NCBI GenBank assembly: GCA_024275415.1 | Contig: JAJRZD010000022.1 | Span: 1-40,374 of the forward strand | DNA from: an archaeon | GTDB lineage: Archaea; Asgardarchaeota; Thorarchaeia; Thorarchaeales; Thorarchaeaceae | DNA: 40,374 nt | Direction of reading: 5' to 3' | Shown: one piece after another, positions 16,103 to 24,800 of the stretch | Layout of the letters: each line of letters begins with the position of its first letter | Numbering within the stretch: position 1 is the stretch's first letter | Translations under genes and position numbers: made by a program | Notes under the pieces: model-generated | Database searches by the model: none | Seen by the model: the letters and a program-made list of their open reading frames with translations, nothing else | Told to the model about the DNA's origin: nothing

Positions 16103-16348
16103 GTGAAAATTGACCTGCCGGGAATAACTACAGCTACGCTTGACTCATACACCTGCGCGAATTGTGGATATACGGAGATGTATGCGGACAGGAGAGGACT
16201 GGATAACCTGCGTCGCTCAGGCAGGTTCTTACAGAAACAACCGCAACAAGGCCGGCTTCAGCCGCAGACAACAAAATGCCCAGTCTGCATGACTCCAGTC
16301 AGGCCTGGCACAGCGAGATGTCCTGAGTGTGGCTATGACCTGACCTAG
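16103..16348 (+). CDS. Small zinc-ribbon protein (81 aa)
   Basis: A short soluble protein with two zinc-binding units. The first is an N-terminal CANCGYTEMY knuckle (C18, C21); its partner ligands are not obvious. The second is a C-terminal ribbon, C59/C62 and C73/C76, in CPVCMTPVRPGTARCPECGY. The middle is Arg/Gln-rich. The GTG is the only start in frame after the upstream TGA and has GGGTGG before it. The C-terminal double CxxC with a PGTARCPECGY ending is common in archaeal zinc ribbons of unknown role. Its stop overlaps the convergent membrane-protein gene by 4 bases. Confidence 0.65.
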   Translation: MKIDLPGITTATLDSYTCANCGYTEMYADRRGLDNLRRSGRFLQKQPQQGRLQPQTTKCPVCMTPVRPGTARCPECGYDLT

Positions 16349-16854
16349 TATACCTGAGCAGTCCAAGGGCCTTTGTATTCAATGGCAAAGACGATTCCCG
16401 CAACGATCGAGAGAACTCCAGCAAGCAAACCGGGAATAATAGCGGGAAAAATATCCTCGAGGAGGTCACCTGCGAACAGTAAGACGAGGATGATAATGCC
16501 AACCCCTGTACAGATACCACAACAAGGAGTAGATTGGATACGTTGTCCAGTGTCGTAGGTCGTGGTGGTTCTCACTGTTGCGGCAGTGGTATAGTCTTTA
16601 GTGTACGTCACAGTCTGGTCACCAATGAAGGACAGTTGTCCGGTGTACGCCATATGAGCAATAATCAGTATGACGACTCCAGAGGTTCCAGCGACGAAAG
16701 CCCCAAGGTCGCTATCGAAGGCGACTGCACTGATTGCTGCTTGGGTGGAAAGCAAAATCGAACTGATGACAAAGAGAATGGTTACATTCTTTGAACCTTG
16801 CGCTGTGTTTCCTCCTAGTAAAAATCTAGAGGGAATCGGTGACAAATCATACAT
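16345..16854 (-). CDS. Four-helix membrane protein of unknown function
   Basis: A protein of 169 residues. Helices lie at about 25-45, 53-72, 116-130 and 135-157, with a Thr/Tyr-rich loop (TVTYTKDYTTAATVRTTTTY) between the second and third and a PCCGIC motif just before the third. This resembles small archaeal membrane proteins with a CC-containing loop, but I do not recognise a named family. Its 3' end overlaps the zinc-ribbon gene on the other strand by 4 bases. No operon partner is seen. Confidence 0.6.
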   Translation of the reverse strand: MYDLSPIPSRFLLGGNTAQGSKNVTILFVISSILLSTQAAISAVAFDSDLGAFVAGTSGVVILIIAHMAYTGQLSFIGDQTVTYTKDYTTAATVRTTTTYDTGQRIQSTPCCGICTGVGIIILVLLFAGDLLEDIFPAIIPGLLAGVLSIVAGIVFAIEYKGPWTAQVY

Positions 16855-16953
16855 ATGTTAGCAAATCTTGGATTTGTCCACAAATGAATCATAGCCTGCT
16901 TAGCAACGGAAGATAGCCACCATTTGAAACACATCATGCATATGCTCGGTGTC

Positions 16954-18522
16954 CTATAGGACATCCTTGAAACAGTCAGCAGAATAGAAATTGTCCTCGT
17001 CCTCTGAATGGTTCGTGTACCAAACCTGTGCGAAGAATGGATTTCTTTTGGCCATCATGTCAAAATCCCAAGGAGGGGGGGCGCATTCTGGGCACCAGTG
17101 CCCTGTCTTTAGAACCAAGTAAGGGGATGCTTCGAATGAGTGTCCGAAGGCACAACACCATAGCAGCTTCGCATACATGTCACCATCCCATGACTCAGAT
17201 TCAAGCAACCCACCACGGAAAGTTGCAGCCTGTCTAAGGTCGGAGATTCCGAGGTCAGACTTGGATTCATCATATCCATGATCTAGACGCTTCCATTCAG
17301 GTCTCAAGCAGGACTCGTCGAACTGGTTCCAGTCGCCAATAGACTCGTATACCTCCATTGAGCCATAAAAGGCATTGATACGTGGCACATTGCCACTACG
17401 ATACCAGTAGCGTGTCCCGTCTTTGCTGTCGACCATCTTCTCCAATCGTTTGCGAGCTGACCTCCTCACGAACTTGCGGATGCCAGGTATCTTGTTCAGA
17501 TGTTTCACGACCTTTAGTGATAATGGGAGATGTTTCTGCACCAGCTGATAGTAGTCCTCCAGAGAGTCCCCCCAGTTATGGATATATTCGTTAAGGATCC
17601 CGCTGTCCTCAAAATACTGGCAATGGAAGTTTCTCAGGGCGAACCAGTTCCGATCCATTATCTCCCTGAAATCGTCAATCCCAAAGATAGCGTACAAGCG
17701 TTTCAAATACTCGTAATAGGTTACTCTGCACGATGGCCCACCACCCATGTTGTAGACACGCCTCCAGAATTCGGAGTCCTCTGGTACATCTAAGCAGTTG
17801 ACCAGTCCCCGTCCGGCATCCCTACTAGTGTTGAGTTCGATGCAGGTTTCCAATGGCTGATGGAACATTATAGGATCCAATAGACTCATGGCATCGGGAA
17901 TTGCGATGAAGGTCTGCCTCAACGAAACCCAGTATTTTAGACCAGATTCTATGACTGCTCGCTCCCCTGCGATTTTGCAGGTCGCATAGAAATCAAAGAT
18001 ACTTGGTTTGAGGGGGTCACCAACGCGTCCCATGTGTATCTCACCCAAGCGATCCCCAGTTTCGGCCACGGATCCCACGTACACCAGCTTGATGTGATCC
18101 TGCCCACCGACCTCATAGATTGCCTGTATGATATGCTCGACAGCAGTGATGTTGACTGCCCTCGAAGTTTCAGGGTCGTGGTCAGCTGCCGGGGCTATGA
18201 ACGCCATCGGTGAGAGGATCCAGTCTACACCACGAACCGCTTCGAGCATGTCAGAATAGACGGTCGCATCGCCCCATACGATCTTGAAACCATCACCTTC
18301 CGCAACACCCGACCCCTCGATGTCATTAACACCACATGCCCTTTCATACCTACGGAAGAGCTTCTTGTTCTTTTGTGATGGCCGTAGAAGCAATACAATG
18401 TCAAATCTACGTACACCATCAGCATTTGCTCTGGACCAGAGTTCCTTGAACGCTTCGAAACCCATCGAGCCAGAGCCGCCCAATAGAAGCACCGATTCTT
18501 TCACGGATCGTACCACATCCAA
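16954..18522 (-). CDS. Extended SDR (NAD-dependent epimerase/dehydratase) fused to a C-terminal treble-clef-like zinc module
   Basis: A protein of 522 residues. The N-terminal 300 are a Rossmann-fold extended SDR: GGSGSMG (15-21) for NAD(P), the catalytic Ser in VGSVAETG (S151), Tyr179 and Lys183 in YATCK, and a conserved GRGLVNC loop. Members act on nucleotide sugars and related substrates; the substrate here is unknown. The last 150 residues are unusual. They contain FRGGLLESESWDGD, then C456-C457-x3-H461 and GHWCPEC (H475, C477, C480), a pattern like treble-clef fingers. The start is a TTG; a GTG two codons later is equally possible. A TTAAAG element near 18552-18557 would give a short leader. 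The divergent neighbour at 18637 shares the control region. Confidence 0.75.
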   Translation of the reverse strand: MDVVRSVKESVLLLGGSGSMGFEAFKELWSRANADGVRRFDIVLLLRPSQKNKKLFRRYERACGVNDIEGSGVAEGDGFKIVWGDATVYSDMLEAVRGVDWILSPMAFIAPAADHDPETSRAVNITAVEHIIQAIYEVGGQDHIKLVYVGSVAETGDRLGEIHMGRVGDPLKPSIFDFYATCKIAGERAVIESGLKYWVSLRQTFIAIPDAMSLLDPIMFHQPLETCIELNTSRDAGRGLVNCLDVPEDSEFWRRVYNMGGGPSCRVTYYEYLKRLYAIFGIDDFREIMDRNWFALRNFHCQYFEDSGILNEYIHNWGDSLEDYYQLVQKHLPLSLKVVKHLNKIPGIRKFVRRSARKRLEKMVDSKDGTRYWYRSGNVPRINAFYGSMEVYESIGDWNQFDESCLRPEWKRLDHGYDESKSDLGISDLRQAATFRGGLLESESWDGDMYAKLLWCCAFGHSFEASPYLVLKTGHWCPECAPPPWDFDMMAKRNPFFAQVWYTNHSEDEDNFYSADCFKDVL

Positions 18523-18636
18523 TTTTTGGAATCTTCGAGTGTGAAGTACCTACTTTAAGGTATCCAGTGTTTAGGTGGGCATATAGTCATAGTTAAATCG
18601 TGACGAGGTTGAAACGCAAAATGCCGGGGAACGCTC

Positions 18637-19299
18637 ATGTGGACAAAATCAGGTGATAGCAATCAAGGCCATGATAGCATAGAGCATGTGATTGTGTCTC
18701 TGCTCGATAGCGGGCTTTCCATATTTCACCATTCATTCGTTGATGAGGAGGTAGACCCGGATCTTTTCAGTGCTTTGATCACTGCGACCTCGGTTCAACA
18801 AAAGCTCCAATCAGACTCAAACGATCGCATCCTTCAAGAACAGTTCCAGATCGAGAGATATACTGCAAGTGTCTGTCACGGAGAGTATCTCGCAGGCATC
18901 ATTGTAGGATCCGGGAGTGTCAACAACGAAGTCATGAATAGGTTCCTCAAGTTTCTTGCCTCATTTGAAGAGGAATACAAGTTCATATTGAAGAAGGCGT
19001 GGAATGGTGACAGGTCATTCTTCGACCACAAGTGGGCCCTGAATCAGTTGAAAGAGAACCTTGCTCGGCCAGCAGAGGGACTTCAATTGCACCAAAATGC
19101 TATGCAGAAGGCTGAGAATGCCAGACAGATTCGGCTCGTTCTACTTCTCAAACGGTATACTCACGGAAACGCAGTTCCCAAAAATGAGCTGATCCAATTG
19201 ATTGGTGATGACCTACAGATACATGCCAAACAAGCAGAGGATTACGTCAATGACTTGGTTTCAGTAGGCATTCTTTCCGAGCGGTTTCAGAAGCGATAG
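18637..19299 (+). CDS. Longin/roadblock-like sensor domain protein with possible C-terminal winged helix
   Basis: A protein of 220 residues, soluble. Residues about 14-130 follow the pattern of archaeal longin/roadblock-like domains: IEHVIVSLLDSGLSIFHHSF, DPDLFSALITATSVQQKL, a central pair of strands (QIERYTASVCHGEYLAGIIV), and a closing helix (FLASFEEEYKFILKKAWNGD). Such domains partner small GTPases in Asgard archaea and eukaryotes; this assignment is by pattern only. Residues about 155-216 (RLVLLLKRYTHGNAVPKNEL, DYVNDLVSVGILSERF) could be a winged helix. The start ATG at 18637 is chosen because an ATG at 18621 opens a frame that stops at once. A GTTAAAT element lies about 43 bases upstream. 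Endonuclease V follows 34 bases downstream. Confidence 0.55.
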   Translation: MWTKSGDSNQGHDSIEHVIVSLLDSGLSIFHHSFVDEEVDPDLFSALITATSVQQKLQSDSNDRILQEQFQIERYTASVCHGEYLAGIIVGSGSVNNEVMNRFLKFLASFEEEYKFILKKAWNGDRSFFDHKWALNQLKENLARPAEGLQLHQNAMQKAENARQIRLVLLLKRYTHGNAVPKNELIQLIGDDLQIHAKQAEDYVNDLVSVGILSERFQKR

Positions 19300-19333
19300 T
19301 TTATTGCTCATGTTCTTTGAAGCATCTACATGA

Positions 19334-19993
19334 GTGAGTGTCGTGCGAATTGATGAAGCAATACTAATGAAGGCTCGAAAAGAGCAGGAACAAATTGCCT
19401 CTTTGGTATTATGCAGCGATGATAGATCTGCCAATTATGACAGCATCATCGGGGTTGATGTCGCCTACAAGGATGATAATGCGTTTGCCTGTGCGGTCGT
19501 CATGAGTAGGAAGACAGGAAAAGTACTTGGAACCCAGCAACTCACCACCACTTGTGATACTCCCTATATTTCCGGCTACTTCTACCTCAGAGAGGGGCCC
19601 ATCCTCATCAGACTCATCCATTCTTTGAAGCATGATGGTGTTTTCCTGATTGATGGGAACGGACAATTACATCCAAGAAGAATGGGTCTCGCCTCATATG
19701 TCGGAGTGAAACTGGATGTCGTGACCATAGGAATCGCAAAGAGATTGATGATGGGCACAATTGGCAAACGTCATGGTGCCATCGCACCTGTCATACATGA
19801 AGGGACACAGATTGGTACTGCTCTATGGCTCGACAAGGCGAGGAAGCCTGTGTTTGTTTCTGTAGGACACAGAATATCTCTTAGGTCAGCTGTCGGCATC
19901 GTGATGGAGGTTTCGGTTGGGGGCGTACCTCTGCCTCTTCATATGGCACATCTATGTTCTATTGGTCTTCGAGGTGAAACTCGTCCCAAGTAG
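19334..19993 (+). CDS. nfi: Endonuclease V
   Basis: A protein of 219 residues, typical family length. The catalytic acids are visible: D42 in IGVDVAYK, E87 in YLREGP and D107 in LIDGNG. The strand-separating wedge motif is PYISG (78-81), and HPRRMGLASYVGV follows. The enzyme cuts DNA or RNA one base 3' of deaminated adenine (inosine), working in the cytoplasm. The GTG at 19334 is used; another GTG three codons on is possible. An ATG at 19330 opens a frame that stops after seven codons. It may be co-transcribed with the upstream longin-like gene. The N terminus is short for the family but complete enough to hold the first Asp. Confidence 0.92.
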   Translation: MSVVRIDEAILMKARKEQEQIASLVLCSDDRSANYDSIIGVDVAYKDDNAFACAVVMSRKTGKVLGTQQLTTTCDTPYISGYFYLREGPILIRLIHSLKHDGVFLIDGNGQLHPRRMGLASYVGVKLDVVTIGIAKRLMMGTIGKRHGAIAPVIHEGTQIGTALWLDKARKPVFVSVGHRISLRSAVGIVMEVSVGGVPLPLHMAHLCSIGLRGETRPK

Positions 19994-20076
19994 AACTTGT
20001 CCATTCACCATTCGAGATCTCTCGAGATGCTGTGATTCATATCCGATGAGCGCCTTTTCAACACAAAAGAAAGATG

Positions 20077-20107
20077 GTATAAAAATAAAGAAACGTATAT
20101 ATTATTT
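20077..20107 (+). promoter_or_regulatory. TATA-rich promoter region of the phospholipase gene
   Basis: Two AT runs, GGTATAAAAATAAAG (from 20077) and GTATATATTATTTAA (to 20107), lie 70-100 bases before the ATG at 20179. The second abuts the palindrome at 20107-20127. Confidence 0.5.
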
Positions 20108-20127
20108 AATGAATGTATCATTCATTA
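20107..20127. promoter_or_regulatory. Perfect 9-bp palindrome at the phospholipase promoter (possible operator)
   Basis: TAATGAATG-TAT-CATTCATTA, 9-base arms with a 3-base spacer, placed directly after the TATA-like run. A bound dimer would block polymerase or TFB. No second copy was noticed. Confidence 0.5.
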
Positions 20128-20178
20128 TGCTCTCTGGAATAATCCATTGAGAGTACGGTTGGTAATGGAGAGAATTTT

Positions 20179-21564
20179 ATGAAAAAGTACAACAAAATTC
20201 GACTTGGAGCACTGATTGTGATTTCGGTTATCACAATGAGTATGGGTCTTACTGTAGCACCTGTAAGTGCGTATGGCACAGGGAGCGGTGGTACAGATGA
20301 CCCGCATGATTGGATTACTGATCAAGCATTAGTGGTTCTTGGAGCGGATGGGTACACTACGATAAGAGATGAAATACAGACATCGACCTATCTAGCAAAG
20401 ATAAAACAAGGATCTTACGACGCAGATCATGGAAGTGATATCCTAGGAATTCCAGTGACTGCAAGTGAGCATTATCACAATCCTGATAGCCATCTTGGCT
20501 TGTGGTTAGTGATTAGGTTCAAGAGTGCTGCGACCTACGCGCAAGAGAATTTTGAGAAAGCTGTCAAATACTACAAGAATGGGGACAAGGCAAATGCCTA
20601 TTACTATCTCGGGTTCGCACTTCATGTCCTACAAGACTTGACTGTTCCTCATCATGCAGCCCTGACACCCTTCAACCAACATTCTGAGTATGAGGCGCAC
20701 ATCTACAATCACAAGAGTTACGTGACTGGGGTCACTTCGGGAGGTAGGTATACACTTCCTAATGTAGCAGATCATTACAACGATGACAGTGCTTGGGGAT
20801 GGGTCGACTATAACTCGCATCAAAGCATAGGATACTATTCCTATGTCAATGGCGGGAGCGATGACAATTGGGATTATGTCGCCAGCATGATGCTTCCGTT
20901 GGCGGTTCGAACTAGTGCAGGATTCCTGAGATTCTTCTACGAGGAAGCGAACAGAGGACGACAGGAAGCCTACAGGAGCAGCTCGCTTTCAGGAAGTGGG
21001 GCTGAATACACATTCTATGTTGATGTGCCATACGGAACACACACGGTGGCCATGGCTGGCAACGAACCTGATGCCGATTTCGACCTGTATGTCAGATGGA
21101 ATGCACCTCCAACGACAAGCACCTATGATGCGAAAGGATTCTCAAGTTACGCATTGGAAAAAGTGCAGACAACAGGGAAAGGCAGACTCTACGTGATGGT
21201 TCGTTCATGGAGTGGAAGCGGCAATTTCAAAGCTAGTGTGATCTACGGCGCTTCGCGGGCATCGCTAAGTACAGGCAGCTCGCTTGGTTCCTCTGGCGCC
21301 ACGGTCACAAATTCCTTGTCAGGGTCGCTAAGAAATGGATTCATGCACGGTTGGGCATTCCTAGCTGGGCCGGACACTGCTGACTTTGATCTGTACATCA
21401 GGTGGGGTGCAGCACCCACGACAAGCACCTATGACGATAGAGGCTTCACAGCACAATCACAGGAAATCTGCGACAGCTGGATTGACTCATCGAAGACTTT
21501 CTATTCGATGGTCCGCTCATACCGTGGCAGTGGTTCTTACAGGTTGCTGCTCTTGATATTCTAG
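20179..21564 (+). CDS. Secreted zinc-dependent phospholipase C-like protein with two PPC domains
   Basis: A protein of 461 residues with a signal peptide (about 1-31, ending APVSAYG). Residues 40-250 resemble the zinc-dependent phospholipase C/alpha-toxin family: H43 in DDPHDW, D81/D83/H84 in YDADHGSD, SEHYHNPDS, the strongest motif LGFALHVLQDLTVPHHA (H149, D153, H158/H159), then HSEYE (H168, E172). The 4- and 6-residue spacings of His, Asp and His match the trinuclear zinc site of the Bacillus enzyme. Two pre-peptidase C-terminal beta domains follow (about 265-360 and 370-461), each with DFDLYVRWGAPPTTSTYD-like and VMVRSYSGSGSY-like motifs. It would hydrolyse phospholipid headgroups outside the cell. 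ATG with GGAGAG upstream. A terminator follows. Confidence 0.85.
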   Translation: MKKYNKIRLGALIVISVITMSMGLTVAPVSAYGTGSGGTDDPHDWITDQALVVLGADGYTTIRDEIQTSTYLAKIKQGSYDADHGSDILGIPVTASEHYHNPDSHLGLWLVIRFKSAATYAQENFEKAVKYYKNGDKANAYYYLGFALHVLQDLTVPHHAALTPFNQHSEYEAHIYNHKSYVTGVTSGGRYTLPNVADHYNDDSAWGWVDYNSHQSIGYYSYVNGGSDDNWDYVASMMLPLAVRTSAGFLRFFYEEANRGRQEAYRSSSLSGSGAEYTFYVDVPYGTHTVAMAGNEPDADFDLYVRWNAPPTTSTYDAKGFSSYALEKVQTTGKGRLYVMVRSWSGSGNFKASVIYGASRASLSTGSSLGSSGATVTNSLSGSLRNGFMHGWAFLAGPDTADFDLYIRWGAAPTTSTYDDRGFTAQSQEICDSWIDSSKTFYSMVRSYRGSGSYRLLLLIF

Positions 21565-21591
21565 ACGCCAGAGAGATCTCTTTCTCTATTC

Positions 21592-21624
21592 GGGGACGAG
21601 ATTGTTCGTCCCCTCCCTTTTTTG
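21592..21624 (+). terminator. Hairpin-T-tract terminator after the phospholipase gene
   Basis: GGGGACGA (21592-21599) pairs perfectly with TCGTCCCC (21606-21613) around a 6-base loop. TCCCTTTTTTG follows. It lies 28 bases after the stop codon. Confidence 0.75.
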
Positions 21625-21825
21625 AGCATCACGAAAATGTCATTTGGTCAATCGTTGCAGACAAACTTGTATTTTCTGTCCGAATCACGATAAAGGGCGC
21701 ATCACTAGTCTAAGGGGACACTGAATTTCATCTGAAATGTGTCAGCAATTAGATGAACATGTTCGAGAAAAGCAGAAATATGCTATTGGGAATTAATTGG
21801 TACTATTTGACTGGAAAGGAATTTG

Positions 21826-24800
21826 ATGGAACAAGATGCTGCGTCTGCAACATATGCACGCCAACCTAAGATATACGAAACTGATGTACTAAAGATGCTG
21901 GTGTTTTCGTTTTTGATCAGTATTATGCTCATACCAGTTATGGTAGAGGCTCCCGTCCATAATGTGAAGACAATTGTCCCTACAGCCTTGGAGCATAAGG
22001 TTGCCACAACAGCCAACCTGCGCATGGTACAGTTGACGGATCTGTCTGAACACTTGGCAACTGGGAATGTGAGTAGCTACCGAGGGTTCGCATATTCAGA
22101 TGATATATCAGATGTTTTGAGGTTCGTTGACCCGATAAATCAGGTCACGTTGAACTAGTCGATCGAAACAGGAACTTTGTACAGAAGAACCATTATCGGG
22201 GAGGACATGGACAAGGATGGTAGCACGGAATTCATGATAATGAACGATAACGGAACTGCTATCAACCTGCTGATTGTTGATTTTAACGATGGCCTGACTA
22301 CCAAATTTAATGTGTCTATCATAAATCCTCTTAGCATAACAACAGGGAACTTTGGGGGTGATGCAAGTCTGGATATTGCAGTATTTGGACAGTATAGTAT
22401 CGTCATACTTGATGTCCAGTCAGGCAGCCTTCTAGGTAATTACTCGATTGCAGTTGGTGATTGGTATTCTGCATATTCAGTTGGATATTTCTTGGAAACG
22501 TCACAAGATTCGATTGCAGTGGGTATCTGGCCGGCAAGCAATATTGCAAGGATGGATATTGTAGCTGGAAATGGCTCGGTGATGAGAAGTATTACTTTGC
22601 ACAACCAAGTTTTCGGACTGGCATCTTTTGAGTACGGTGCGGGACTGGACGAAGTAGCAGTATCAATAACCGATGGCAATTTGACAGTCATAGCGCCATC
22701 GACAATGACTTCGGTCTTCAACTTGACAGGCTTACCCGAGCAAAGTTATGTTTTACCAGGAGTCTTGAACAATGACAACCAAGAAGACCTCGTTGTAGTT
22801 TCTACCATGAGTAACTACTCGATATTCATTGATGGGTCGAATGGGTCGATAATACGACAGGGAAATAGACTAGCTAATTTGGCACAGTCACCTATTAGTG
22901 GAAACCCACCCTCTCCGGTGGTGAGCAGTGGATACATGGACGCGGATAATCTCACAGACTACACTGTTCTAAGTTATCCGGGCAATAAACCATCCTTTCT
23001 AAGGGGTTCTGATGGAACCATAGGATATGAGGAGAGTAGGATTCCCGACAAGTCGAGTCAAATCCTCGTATTCGATATAAATGGGAATTCAAGAGACGAC
23101 ATCATAGTGCTGAACGGCCTGACAGCCTACATTGTCTTAAGCGATACCCAAGGGCCGCAGGTCATCCCCGAGCCCCTGTCGCCGCTGCACCCCACAATCC
23201 AAGACCCTTACATCAAGATAGAGGTCGAGGTGGTAGAACAGCTTGATGTCATCGCAGCGGATCTGTACATCCGTTATGACGGGGGCAATTGGAGTCGGCC
23301 TACCGAGAACCTTCAGGTATCAGGAAACAGATACTTTGCATTCCTCGTGGGAAAACCAGAGGGCTTCTACGAGTATTATCTTGTCTTTCAGGATACATAC
23401 TTTAACATTGGCACTCTGGGCAATGAAACAAACCCAATGAATTTCACAGTTGCAGGACATCTTTCATGGTTCGACACAAAATACCAGAGCACAGGACTGA
23501 ATCATCGCCTCATGAGCATTGGAAACTCTTCTGATGGTAGAGAGGTGATTTATACGCTGGATTCGAACTCTGGAAATATCATCCTAGAACGATATTCTAC
23601 CAGAGGAGAGAATCAGACACTGGCAATATTTCCATTTGGCAACTACAGTGATTTCTCAATCTACACAGGATTAATGGATGGTGACAACATCCTTGACCCG
23701 ATACTCTTGCTGTATAGCGCAACGACATACGATGTGAACGTGTCAATCTATCATGGGAACTCCGGCTCATTATGGTTTACAACTCAATACCCATACAGAA
23801 ACACATTCCAACCCGAATCTGCACAGGTATTCGATATTGATAATGACGGGATAGACGAGTTCTTCTTCGTTGCTGAGAACAGTACCTACAACGGGGAGTT
23901 CCTCATCAGATTGCGTGCCGACGGGTCATGGTCACGAACCGAAATTTCTGCGGTAGGAGCAGAGTCCTACGGGTTGAGCATTGCCAAAACGATAAATGAC
24001 CACTCAGTGGAGGCAGTCGTTTCTGCAAGTACAGGATACGTGGAGATATTCAATGCCACTAGCATGAGTGTAATATCGACTCATAATGTGACTAGATCTG
24101 ACCACGCGAGTACGATGGCTATAAGCGTCTACGTACTCAATAACAGATCTGAATCGTATTCGAAGTTCTTGGTGTATCTGCGGTTCACTGACGCTTCTGG
24201 GGTTTCAAGTGGTTTTCAGATCTTTGATGCATCAGTACCTAGCATCAATGAAACCGTAATATATGGTAATACGGATGGATACTATTACGCGCCAATCCTC
24301 ATAGATGTGGATGACGATGGGATTGATGAGGTGTTTGGCGTCAATAGAATAACCAATGAGCTAACACTGTTCAGGCTGACGGCCCCTGCAACAATAGATT
24401 GGACAATCCCAGGTAGCACTTCTGATTTCTTAAGCTCACTAGCTGTTGATTTCGATGGTGACGGTCAAGATGAGATCGGGGTCTTCACAAGGCAGGACGA
24501 GAACCTCACGATCGTATCGCTTGATGGAACCGTCGAACGGACACTGCCGGTCGGACAGGTGTATGGCAGTATGCAACTGAGCAGCGTTGACTTGGGCTAC
24601 GGAGAGGAAATAGCAGCATATCCATTGATACAAGACGGCGTCACCAAAATAGCTGTCATCCGCGATATTGTACAGATCCGACGCCTTAATGTTTCACTGA
24701 CTTACGCACCATCAGACCTTTTACAAGGGGATACATTGACAGTTGATGTCGATGTGACAAACATCTATGCTGAGCCCATTAACGATGCAGAAGTTTACTT

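Noticed and set aside
19917..20150. 77-codon plus-strand ORF after endonuclease V
   Set aside because: Half lies inside the endonuclease V gene and the rest runs over the phospholipase promoter and palindrome.
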